A DNA stretch of 64,000 nucleotides from Apoda limacodes (Eukaryota; Arthropoda; Insecta; Lepidoptera; Limacodidae). The notes beneath the pieces are model-generated. The model saw nothing but the letters and a program-made list of their open reading frames with translations. It was not told the origin of the DNA and ran no database searches. The position numbers were made by a program, and so were the translations under genes. The stretch covers positions 9,500,001 through 9,564,000 of the forward strand of contig OX291545.1 of assembly GCA_946406115.1 (NCBI GenBank). The letters are read 5' to 3'. Below, one piece after another: positions 54,960 through 64,000 of the stretch; within the stretch, counting starts at the first letter, position 1, and the number at the start of each line of letters is the position of its first letter.

Positions 54960-55400
54960 GGCAACTAAAGAAGTTTGTTATAGCAAGCTATAGATGCAGC
55001 TATGGTTTGTTCGTGAAATTCGGTTATAGTTACTCCGCGGTTTTTTTTTTTTAATTTAAGTAGCCCTAAAAGTAGCCTTTTTTCTTCTCCATATCTTCAA
55101 GTACGTCTGCTCCATTGCGGCAGGATTGAGTAACTAATGTTTTAGTCATTCTCGAGGACACTTTTTAATTTTCCAAGATGAAAAATAGTCTACGTCCTTC
55201 CCCGGCTCTTAGGTTATCTCTATACCAAATTTCATCTAAATCGGCTCGGTTGAAGTGTGATTGAGTAACAAACAACCAAACATCTTAACTTTCCCATATA
55301 TAATAATAATGTGCTCCACCCGCCCTAAATTTGGTTATCGGTTATAATTATTCCCGAGACAGACATACATAGTTACTTTGGCATTTATAATATCAGTATA
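54960..55400 (-). mobile_element. Helitron plus a second Helitron scrap (THAP intron)
   Basis: Plus-strand order 'gcaagctatagatgcagcta', 'gtgaaattcggttatagtta', 'gattgagtaacta', 'tacgtccttccccggctctt', 'tgattgagtaacaaacaacc', 'catatataataataatgtg' is a Helitron read on the minus strand, ending about 55312. A second partial copy follows ('ctccacccgccctaaatttg' to 'tttggcatttataatatcag'). Confidence 0.65.
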
Positions 55401-55470
55401 TATATGGAAGTATGAATATATTTTGGCATATTAATATATATTATAGCTACGTGTTTAATGTGCTTGATGA

Positions 55471-55637
55471 CCGATATCTCTATTACATAATATATTGCTG
55501 TTTTTGAAGATATCCTTATAAAATTATAACTTTTGGATAAAGTTTTGCCGTAGTAGTAGTAGAAAATTTATCCAAAAGTAATAATTTTAAAAAGAAATCT
55601 TCAAAAATAGCAATATATTATGTAATGGAGATATCGG
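55471..55637. mobile_element. 167-bp fold-back MITE
   Basis: The arm 'ccgatatctctattacataa' (55471 on) and its complement ending 'ttatgtaatggagatatcgg' (55637) pair along ~70 bp with a few mismatches and small bulges. The loop is 'gttttgccgtagtagtagta' and a few more bases. It lies in the intron of the THAP gene, so its transcript would carry a long hairpin. Confidence 0.85.
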
Positions 55638-55639
55638 TA

Positions 55640-55985
55640 TAAGTTATCTATTAAGCTATAAGGACGAATAATAAGCAGACCCTTATTCTTATGGTTTCCC
55701 AATGTCTGCATGTCACTTCGTCCGTTTGTATGGAAACACTAATTTTATTTAGAGACAATTATTATTGACCACAGTGTTGAAATGTCATTGTTCTGTGTCC
55801 ATAGAATATTTTGCCTTAAAACAGTCATGAAAAAATTGCTTTCTGTGTTCCAAATGATATGTGTTTATCAGTAAAATTCTGTAGATTTATAACTAAAATA
55901 TTTTAAGATTATTACGTTATAATTATAAACTTAAAACAGTTGTTCACAGTCCGTACAGCCTCCAGAAATAATAATAGTATGAAAT
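55640..55985. other. No gene recognised (intron DNA)
   Basis: AT-rich, no recognised elements. Confidence 0.4.
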
Positions 55986-55989
55986 AGTA

Positions 55990-56165
55990 TATAACCAATA
56001 TATAGCCAATAATGACTGCCCCAAATATCCGTATACCATACAGTACTGGTCGCAACCAGAGTCGAGACAACTTTATAATAACATAATTAGCGGGCCCTTA
56101 CCGGAAATCGAACCCGAACTTCGACAGTCGCCTGTTCTACCACTGCAATGCGCCATTCGGTCCTC
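55990..56165 (-). mobile_element. tRNA-derived SINE of a third type
   Basis: On the minus strand 'aggaccgaatggcgcattgc', 'agtggtagaacaggcgactg' and 'tcgggttcgatttccggtaa' form a tRNA-like head with A- and B-box-like motifs, followed by 'gttgtctcgactctggttgc' and 'gaccagtactgtatggtata'. The B box deviates at its last bases and there is no clear anticodon arm, so it is a SINE head rather than a tRNA gene. Confidence 0.6.
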
Positions 56166-56169
56166 TACT

Positions 56170-57155
56170 CCACTATTAAATTAAGGCTACGTTTTGCACA
56201 AGGTAGAATGCAAGTGGTTTTGGGTCAAAATATTTTTACTGACTTACTCATAATATTTTTCCACCTATATTTGCAGACGGGTTTTCTTACAGCTTTTTGG
56301 TTTTGCAATTTTGCCCTGTGTCAATTTTGTTCAGCCTGATATTAAGTAACTAATCTAGTCTAATAAGTAACTTTGTAATTCGGCGAAAATGAAGATCCTT
56401 GTCCACATTGGTTGCCATAGTTTTTTGTGGCCGGGCGGCAGCTCTTCAGAGGCTTGGAGATATATCTCGAGGGCACAGATTTTGGAATCTGCTGAGGATC
56501 ATAGTATAACTGAAATGTTAGTTGATTTACAGGCGAAGTATATATATAGATAGTCGTAAAAATATTATACCCACTGTAAAAAATCGTATCTGTACAAAAA
56601 TACCCTGTACGTAGTAAATAAAATTAGCTCATCGTGTAGGAATGTAAAAAATTTAGAATGATTATGTCATATCTTTGAACGTATTTAAATTTATTGTTTC
56701 AGAGTGGCTATCGTCGGTTAGAGTAGGTTTACATATGATTTAGAGATAACATCTTGTCCAAAAAACTACACGTCGAAGGTGACTTTGAATTGGTTGCCTA
56801 GTCAACATGGAAGAGTCCATATCACAGAATAAAGAACTAGTAGTAAAAAGTATTAGCTTATATATTGGTGTTGGCACTTGCAACTGTGTATTTTCTATCT
56901 CCACAAGATGGTTCACATCCACAGGCACCATATTTAAGTCAATATAAGCAAATATTGATACACAAAATTTAATTGTATGTCCTGAGTACACTTTTTGACG
57001 TGAAAAAAACATAAGTAATTTACAAACCTTATTTAGGTGAATTTGCTAATATGAATTATCATATTATCAATTTAGGTATATTATACAGAAAATACACAAC
57101 ATTTTAAAAATAGCTAGTCTATTAGTAGCTATTAATAAATAATTGTTTATTAACA
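56170..57155. other. No gene recognised (probable intron)
   Basis: AT-rich; frames at 56148-56339 (+) and 56740-57012 (-) have no recognised domain and lack splice sites. Confidence 0.35.
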
Positions 57156-57161
57156 TTTTAG

Positions 57162-57257
57162 AAATCTCTTTTGCACGAAGAGGAAACAAAAAATATAAGC
57201 CTGTGCCTAGGTATGATGATACTCAAAAAAATAATATCTACAGATATTTTGTATTAG
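57162..57257 (+). CDS. Possible last exon of the THAP gene
   Basis: Acceptor 'ttaacattttag' ends at 57161. In phase 0, as required by the THAP exon's donor, the frame reads KSLLHEEETKNISLCLGMMI then LKKIISTDILY and stops at TAG 57255-57257. Alternatively a donor at 57211 (CCTAG|GTATGA) would make a 49-nt internal exon. No domain is expected in such a short tail. The resulting protein would be about 119 residues, short for a THAP protein but possible. Support is only phase agreement and splice motifs. Confidence 0.3.
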   Translation, partial: KSLLHEEETKNISLCLGMMILKKIISTDILY

Positions 57258-57259
57258 AA

Positions 57260-58735
57260 GGTATTGTCTAACATCATTTATCATTTCAATAATCTTACAC
57301 GAATATTGTTTTAAAACATTAATGAAAGTTCAAACTATACTATATATTACATTGAAGTTTTAGTTTAAAACTAAACAAAAACTTTCGTAAATGGTCTAAT
57401 AATTATTAATTGCAGCCTAAGTAATTAGCTTAAGAATTTAAGAAAATCGAAAATAAATGTACATTTCATGAATATTTATGAATAAACAATGTCAACTTTG
57501 AGAACGTTGTTTGATTTTACGTCCTTTGGTCTATTCTTCGTAGATGAACAACAATATAAATATTAGTCTGGGATGGAACTTGGTATCTATAAAGCCACAT
57601 TAGAAAAGTAATTTATAAGCTGGCTAGTAATAATTGAATTTAAGAAAAAAAAAATCCTTTCCGTTTTGCGCACTAGCGCCACGCACTCGTATTACAGAAC
57701 TAATCTTAGTGTTCCAGTAAATGTATGGGCCGTTGCCTATCTGTACTATATGTATATAGTACTGAACTTGCATATCTATGGAAATAACTTTAAGAGGATA
57801 CGATTCGCGGCGCCTCGCAGCAGTCGCAGCGTGTTTTATACAAACGATTTTCGGTAGGTGGGTAACCTAAAACTTAATAACTTACAAAATACTGGAGCTA
57901 GCCGACTGTATTATAGACAATTTTATAGTGCTTTAATCAAAGTCATTGTTCAAAATTATGATGTTTATACTGAATAAAAGTAAGTTAAGTAAAAATTACC
58001 ATTTTTCACTTTAGGACCAAATCAAGGTAAAAAAACATGCCAGTAACAAATATTTATGTCAGTCATAGAACAGAAGCAAAAGTGAAACAAATAGTTTCAA
58101 ATTTGTTATTGAAATTTTTAAAAATCTTTCTTAATTTTTTTATGTAAGATTTTTAATACAGTCACCGAAAAGATTTTTTTTTTACTTCTTCATATATTTG
58201 TAATGAAAAAAACTTTAAGTTAGTTTTTCTTTAATAGAATTGCTTATATATTTTTTAAGCTATCGATTTTTTCATACTTGCTTAAGTGACCCGCTATCTT
58301 TGCGTCCCAGTCCAATGTAGGTATAATACATGTATTACGTATAAACTGTATAAACGTTAAATTACAAGGCATATGTATTGTAGCGCCATTTTATTTTTGT
58401 GTTTGTATTTAAGTTGATTTTGAATCATCATTAGTCGACAGCAGTCTACTGCCGCACATAGGCATCTCCCAAAATAAAAACTGCATGCTTTAATCGCTTC
58501 CAGTAATAATGGTTATTTTGATCCAAATCCAAAAGTCCAATTCCTTTTGATTATTAAGGTTATTGCTATTAAACAAATGATTGATTCAGCAAAAAAAATG
58601 TTATTGGTAGGTGAGGTAGTCTCATAATACAAAACAAATACTTTATTTGCTAAGTCTACCGAGGTGTAGGTAGGAGGTATAATTACTACCTTGCAACTAT
58701 GTCAAAATGGTTAATGCTTTGCGTAAAATTATTTA
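57260..58735. other. No gene recognised
   Basis: AT-rich. A GC-richer patch at 57660-57850 ('gcggcgcctcgcagcagtcg') ends at a donor-like G|GTAGGTGGGT near 57856 and could be a 5' exon; there is no coding support. Confidence 0.3.
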
Positions 58736-58738
58736 TTC

Positions 58739-58870
58739 ATCACACTTACTCGTAAAAAGTGCCATTACGTGCAGGCAAAGCGGAATGGGCCTATGTGTTC
58801 TATGCAAATTTTACTATTATAAAAGAAAAGCGCGCGTTCACAGATACCATGGGCGGTAATGACGCACCTA
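58739..58870. repeat. Relative of the 43.4-kb inner inverted repeat
   Basis: 'cacacttactcgtaaaaagt' and 'gccattacgtgcaggcaaag' match 43387-43430 ('cacacttgctcgtaagcagt', 'gtcattacgggcaggcaaat'), and 'gggcggtaatgacgcacc' matches its partner arm loosely. It is therefore a second, decayed copy of that inner fold-back module. Confidence 0.6.
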
Positions 58871-59083
58871 TTTTATTAAGACAAGTATATAGACATAGAC
58901 ATAGACGTGTATAAAAGCTCTTTGTTCAAAATTTGAACTACGCGTCCACTACAAGCGAGCAATTACAAGTTTTAAGTTAAGTCAAAACTTTTTAATTCAT
59001 AAATTCTCTAGATATTTTGTTTTTGAAGTGAAAACTTCTTTAGTGGCGTTGTGCACTTTTTTTGTGATGGGTAAAAAATGTCA

Positions 59084-59152
59084 AACTCGCGTCAGGACAC
59101 GTGACCCGATCAAAAATTCGTAAGACGGAACTCGCGTCAGGACACGTGACCC
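59084..59152. promoter_or_regulatory. Duplicated CACGTG E-box block
   Basis: A 24-bp segment, aactcgcgtcaggacacgtg followed by accc, occurs at 59084-59107 and again without a change at 59129-59152, 45 bp apart. Each has GACACGTGAC around a CACGTG core. A TATAAAAG box lies 170 bp upstream at about 58911. It may be bHLH-factor binding DNA or a fresh small duplication; there is no adjacent gene. Confidence 0.5.
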
Positions 59153-59159
59153 TTATTTA

Positions 59160-59960
59160 CTTTAAGTTAGTTTTTATTTTTAGTACATGGCGATTATGAG
59201 TAGTACAGGGAGGTTGGATATGGGATTTTAACTCTATGACAGATTGAGATGTCAAATATTCTACTCAAACATTATTATTCATAATAAATATGTAAACGAA
59301 GCAATGGGAAGTAAATAGCTAGTATGTTTTCACTTCTTCCGGCACTTCCGGAGTGCAACCCGTTTTTTTTACATAGACCCGCCATTTCAATTGTGTTTTG
59401 ATGACTTTATTTATTTATTTACCTTATATTTTTAAATTACTCGTTAATGTAATGAAAAATATCATGTGTAAAATGTGCGGTATGGAGATTACAAACTCGA
59501 GTCACTAAAGCCTAAGGCCGAACCACTAGTAAGTAATATCCTTACCTCCCTTGATAAACAATGTACTATTATTACTCATTCACAAATTTTAATTCTACGG
59601 AACAATGACTTAATGCATATACGTGTGCGTGCAATACGATGCTTTAACTTGACATTTATAATGTATTTTGAGGGTTGCCAAGGTTATATTTAATTATCTT
59701 AATATTGTGTCTAATTAATTCTACACCACGAGTTGCATAAATAGCTGTCTTTATCAAATTTTATCTGCGTGCATATATTATTAATACTTATTACTATAAG
59801 ATTTAAGAAAATGCCTTTATAAACATTGAAATTGCATAAAACGTGGATATTAGATAGAAGTCACGCCCTCGTGAGCAGTCACAAAGGATTCGTAATAAAC
59901 CGATAAAACTTTTCTGCTTTCCGAGCTACCATATTTTAAGAGTAAGAAATAGGGTTTCCA
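59160..59960. other. No gene recognised
   Basis: AT-rich; an open frame at 59475-59693 (+) has no recognised domain. Confidence 0.35.
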
Positions 59961-59966
59961 TATACA

Positions 59967-60207
59967 TCCTACTTAATATTAGAAATGTGAAAGTTTGTAT
60001 GTCTGGATGGATGTTTGTTACTCAATCACGCTTCAACCAAAGGACGAATCGGAATAAAACTTGGCATACATATAGGTTAGGTCCTGGAATAGCATATAGG
60101 CTTTTATCCCTAAAAATTCAAAAGTTCCTGCGGGAATAACTATAACAGAGTTAAAAGAACTATTGCTGCACCTATAGCATGTTATAGCAATTCATTGGTA
60201 TAACTTA
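59967..60207 (+). mobile_element. Helitron, 5' part (split by a LINE)
   Basis: Starts TCCTACTTAATATTAGAAATG-like at 59967 and follows the 25697-26000 copy closely ('acttggcatacatataggtt', 'ggtcctggaatagcatatag', 'gttatagcaattcattggta', 'taactta'). It stops at 60207, where a LINE 3' end begins; its 3' end reappears at 62291. Confidence 0.75.
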
Positions 60208-62290
60208 GGATTCAGGTTTCAGAATTCTTTATTTTCCATAAGAATTTTAACAAAATTTACTTACATGGAAAGTTTCACAATCACAAACAATTACAATCAC
60301 GAGTGGATATCAAATATTTAAACATTATCGAAGTATGTAGGTAACAGCAAAAAATATTAGCTAAAAAGACTCGTTGCAACTCAATCGTAGCAAACATACA
60401 AAGGCACATAAATACCAGTTCATCGGAATTACGTTGACCTTTTAATATTTGAGAATTGAATTTATCAGTAGTAGGTAAATTATATGGTTTTTGTAATTAC
60501 TTGTACATTTTATGCACTAATTTATTTATATATTAGATACTGATATATAGATTACAAATAAAGAACTAATCAGATTATTTATATATATATATATATATTT
60601 TATATTAATTATTATTATCATTTTATATTTATTTTTTATTGTTTTATGTTATTGTATTATATTATTATATTATAGTGCATGTGTTTCGTAATATAATGTT
60701 TTAATGATTTTTTGAAAACTTTGTGTGTTTTAGATTCTTAAATATTATTGGGTAGTTTGTTGTACATTTGAGCACCTTCATACATTAAACATTTTTTCCC
60801 ATAGTTTGCTCGCGGTTAATAAAGTTTTATATCATTTGCATTCCTTAGTCTCATCTTTTGAAATTTTTGTTTTTTTGTAAAGTTTTAAGTATTAAGTTTT
60901 AAGTTTTAAGTATTTTACGTATTAGTATACAAGTGTTATACAGGTACGTTTGTTTGCGGTTCATAAATTTAGTTTTTTCGTATAATTTTTTGGTAGGAGT
61001 AAGAAAATCGTAATTAAACAGTACCTTAATCAATTTATTTTGTGTTCTTTGTCATGCGTCTAGATTTATTTTTGCTGCTGTACCCCAAATTTCAACAAGG
61101 TAGTCTATGTGCGGTTTGACAAGGGCATTGTAGATATTATATTTAATTGCACGAGGGAGACATCGAACAATGCCGCGCAATGCTCCCATGAGAGAGCACA
61201 GCTTTGACTTTATTTTGTTTATATGGGGTTTCCAGGTCAAATGAGTGTCTAGGATAAGACCAATATATTTTTCCTGCTTTACCTTTGCAATTGGCTTATC
61301 ATCTTTTTTTAATGGTATATGATTACTAAGCTTTTTGTTTTTTGCTAAAAAAATTATGTAGTTCGTTTTGAGAATATTTATAGTTAAAAGATTAGATTTA
61401 AACCAATGATTAAGTAAATTAAGGTCATTTTGCGCATCTACTATCATGGACTCTATCGAATGACCGAAGTAAAACAGACTGGTGTCGTCAGCGTATAAAG
61501 TGATATCCCCTTTCAAACAGATGTCACGTATGCTGTTGATATAAATAAGAAAAAGGAGAGGACCCATAATAGATCCCTGGGGAACTGCACATGTAATGCG
61601 TTGTGTTCAACTTTGTACTTTACCAATTTTGACTACCTGATATCGATCTGATAGGTATGATTTAAAGATATTATACGCCTGTCCAGTAATACCAAGATCA
61701 CTCAGTCTACGCAGTAAGAGATGATGACTTACAGTGTCAAACGCTTTTTGTAAGTCGATAAATACGCCCAAGGCAATTTGTTTTCGGTCTATGCTTAATT
61801 TAATTTTAGTAATTAAATCAACTGTGGCAGAGAGTGGTTGGATCCATATTGTTTATCGTAGAAAAATTTTTGTGATGCATATTATATTTACATATTTTTA
61901 CAGACGAATGTACAGAATTCTTTCAAAAATTTTTGAAATTACTGGAAGAACTGATATCGGGCGGTAATTTCCAGGATTACGTCGGGAGCTTGATTTATAG
62001 ATTGGGTTGATCTTTGCAATTTTAAGACTGTTAGGAAAAACACTAAGCTTTAAACAATTGTTAATGCAAATAGTTAAGTCAGCGAGTATTAAATCTTTTA
62101 TGCATTTTATAGATTTATTATTGATACCATCGAGCCCTGAGCTAGTGTTAGAATCTAAATTAATAAAAAAATCATTGATTTCGTCTTCGGTTGCTGGTGC
62201 TAGTTCGGAAAGTTCGAAGTTTTTCGGAATTTTGGGATCTGGTTTGACTGTTTTTTTTTTTTATGATATTTGTCAGGGACTTGGTTTGCT
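60208..62290 (-). mobile_element. CR1-like LINE inserted in a Helitron, ~2.1 kb
   Basis: Minus strand from 62290: VKPDPKIPKNFELSELAPAT, then DSNTSSGLDGINNKSIKCIK, RNPGNYRPISVLPVISKIFE, LGVFIDLQKAFDTVSHHLLL (motif A), CAVPQGSIMGPLLFLIYINS (motif B), ITLYADDTSLF (catalytic YADD), KYIGLILDTHLTWKPHINKI and the CR1-type C-terminal NYGKKCLMYEGAQMYNKLPN. A 3'UTR ends at 60208. About four lesions break the frame: a stop and frameshift near 61900, a stop near 61607, TGA after LDA at 61052, and a shift near 60850. The 5' end, including the endonuclease, is missing. RT motifs are well kept, so the insertion is fairly recent. Confidence 0.9.
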
Positions 62291-62321
62291 AGAGGCGGGA
62301 GGAGCCGCTGGCAAAGTATAG
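62291..62321 (+). mobile_element. Helitron, 3' end (other side of the LINE)
   Basis: 'gaggcgggaggagccgctgg' then caaagtATAG is the Helitron 3' terminus with its GC hairpin; the final CTAG has become ATAG. It completes the element begun at 59967, with about 45 bp of the Helitron interior lost at the LINE junction. Confidence 0.75.
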
Positions 62322-62329
62322 TAATCTAT

Positions 62330-62790
62330 AAATTTTAATACGATAAGAAACGTAATAATCTTATAAATAAATAGGTTTCTCCAGAAAACTATGACGGGCA
62401 GCGAGAAGCCGTAGAATACGTATAAAATAAACGCCAGAAAAATTTGTATGTGAAAATGTATGTGCATGTAAGTCTACTAATATATTCATCATACAAGGTC
62501 ATAAACATTATTACTATGAGATGAATTTGCTATGTACTACTTAAGTAATTTATACCATGATGACCCTTTGAAACTTTTAATTTTTGTATGGAATTTAACG
62601 TTTCTACCGTTTTGTAGTCACATGTTTTGACTTGTGCTGCAACTTATAATCAATGCACTGACTTTCATTACAACAAAATAATGCAATACACGCTGTAATA
62701 AATTGCAGCATCGTTTAAATAATGGGCACTTCTTTATTTTTTTAGCAATAAATACAATAAATGTAAAGCATTCAGCAAGGTTGCATTACC
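62330..62790. other. No gene recognised
   Basis: AT-rich, no recognised elements. Confidence 0.4.
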
Positions 62791-62794
62791 TTAT

Positions 62795-62925
62795 AGTGCA
62801 ACAAACTTTTCTGATCCAGTGGTCAAAAATCAAAACTACAGTCGCAATATTGAAATGGTGTGAACTCACAACGATACTAGCGACCAATCACCTTAGGTCA
62901 GAAGGTCAGAAAAGTTTGTTGCACT
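62795..62925. repeat. 20-bp perfect inverted repeat, 91-nt loop
   Basis: agtgcaacaaacttttctga at 62795-62814 and its exact complement at 62906-62925. The loop holds partial echoes ('ggtcagaaggtcag'). It is probably a small MITE. Confidence 0.85.
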
Positions 62926-62929
62926 GTAC

Positions 62930-63550
62930 CTACTTCATTATGCACCCCATATCGTTGGCTAGGTCTATAAATTTTTCTCTGGTGTATATTTTCCGAATTA
63001 TGGGTTTGTAAAGTCGGATAAATTGTATCCTCCTCTTACCTTTAAACCATGTGTTCTAAGCATGTAAAAAAATAATAATTATAGAGTTTTACCGAAATTA
63101 AAAATTCCCATGCGACACGCATTTGGCCGGTTTTATTCTGAAACCGTGGTATTGCTAATAAGAATGTGGAACACCTTTGCAATTTTCAATTTAAATAAGA
63201 AAATACTGGGATTAAAGAAAACGTGAAAATTCGTGAGTGTGTAGCGCCCTACGGCAATCATGCACTGTCTGTGGCAGTCTGTGGCACTATGGTTCAGCGA
63301 GCGGGACGGCCTTGACAACGACTGGACATTTCCACGGATGGTCAAAAGATACTGGTACTTATTCATATTTACCTTCATACATATATATTTATCTATTTTT
63401 CCCCTGCACATCTAATACTTTGTCAAACCTACAAACGGAGTATATTATTCTGACCTTGGTCTTTATTTTACCACCTTTTATTTAAAGGTGGTGAACAACA
63501 ACATGAGACATATCACCTTAGCCTAGATACACTGTTTAAAAAGCAGTGTT
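62930..63550. other. No gene recognised
   Basis: Includes a GGCCGG-tail repeat scrap ('gacacgcatttggccggttt', about 63113-63133) and a GC-richer patch at 63240-63330 without a supported frame. Confidence 0.4.
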
Positions 63551-63558
63551 GCGGCGAT

Positions 63559-63792
63559 CAGTGGCGGATACAGAAAGGGGGCCATGGCCTTTATCGCTCA
63601 GCCACAATTCGATCGATTAAAATTATTTAACTACAGGCTCACCTAGGGCTAGGCATAGAAGTGGTAGAACCCAAACCCCTAAAACTCATAAAAAAAGAAA
63701 TAATTACCGAGCAGTCACCAATGACAGCTCATTCTTATTCGTTCGTCGGCTCTGTCACAATTCCCCTTAATGAAATCCTGTATCCGCCCCTG
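63559..63792. mobile_element. hAT-like MITE, 234 bp
   Basis: Left terminus CAGTGGCGGATACAG, right terminus CTGTATCCGCCCCTG: 15-bp inverted ends with one mismatch and the CAG[T/G]GGCGGA start typical of hAT elements. The flanks (gcggcgat and gcggctgg) match in 5-6 of 8 bases, compatible with a decayed 8-bp target duplication. The frame crossing its right half is incidental. Confidence 0.7.
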
Positions 63793-63799
63793 GCGGCTG

Positions 63800-64000
63800 G
63801 CGATGGGCTTATCACCTGTCGCGCAGAAATAATAGAAGTGGTTGTGAAATAAGGCTGTCCCCCCATTGTGATGGGTGTGTGTCCAGCCGTTGATTACCTC
63901 TTGCGGGGGTTATCATTTGAAGATGCTCAAGTTTATTAAACTGCTCATCAGTAGGAAGGAAAAGAGATTTATAAAAAAAACTATTCGAGTGAGAATTGTA
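63800..64000. other. No gene recognised
   Basis: Short non-coding end of the window. Confidence 0.4.

Noticed and set aside
56098..56165. Minus-strand tRNA gene
   Set aside because: The B box is imperfect and no complete cloverleaf can be drawn; a SINE body follows.
61734..62321. Plus-strand open frames as genes
   Set aside because: They are antisense to a clearly readable LINE reverse transcriptase on the minus strand.
63661..63852. ORF near the right end as a gene
   Set aside because: It crosses the right terminus of a hAT-like MITE and has no domain.

Overview
The window looks like gene-poor, AT-rich nuclear DNA from an insect, most likely a moth or butterfly. No assembly or search was available. 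The assignment rests on repeat types I recognise as typical of Lepidoptera: short tRNA-headed SINEs whose body contains 'cactgggcccgcgtgtg', small Helitrons ending in a GC hairpin plus CTAG, CR1/Jockey-type LINE tails with the 'LW-ELP..VF' signature, and a repeat ending 'gcacttggccggttttt'. There is no bacterial gene structure, rRNA, functional tRNA or CRISPR array.

Host genes are few and fragmentary. (1) A minus-strand first coding exon at 12891-12948 (MPAEIEAQSKVVLLDISPE, then GTAAGT) sits below a GC-rich promoter-like region (12949-13215); the rest of that gene would lie to the left across a TE-filled intron. (2) A plus-strand THAP-type zinc-finger exon (54655-54918) has a possible tiny 5' exon and TATA box upstream and a possible in-phase last exon at 57162-57257. 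(3) A possible minus-strand gene 3' end with two splice signals and a poly-A signal lies at 23409-24327. (4) A possible promoter plus 5'UTR exon lies at 49728-49819. Several other open stretches (11857-12230, 30118-30375, 30778-31056) look coding-like but are unrecognised or broken.

Most of the window is transposable elements. LINEs: a Jockey ORF2 end with 3'UTR (14560-15186), an RTE-type RT piece (37085-37495), a 1.6-kb LINE with a (TAA)n tail (34557-36175), a 2.1-kb CR1-like LINE (60208-62290), and many 5'-truncated copies of one CR1/Jockey-like family (611-835, 13835-14028, 19250-19325, 23255-23325, 27165-27955, 30465-30725, 37505-38290, 39062-40160). Helitrons occur at about a dozen places, two of them next to a roughly 120-bp internal minisatellite (18.4 kb and 41.7 kb).

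The most informative locus is 43087-48800. An approximately 800-bp fold-back element with an 8-bp target duplication was followed by tandem duplication of its right end plus about 0.8 kb of flank. Copy 1 then received a 289-bp LINE-tail insertion, and copy 2 received two different terminal-inverted-repeat elements (1.94 kb and 1.54 kb). Each copy therefore serves as the empty site for insertions in the other. The 1.54-kb element is itself built from repeated CAGCTG-containing blocks.

A second nested case is at 59967-62321, where a CR1-like LINE splits a Helitron. These loci give a relative chronology of transposition without outside data.
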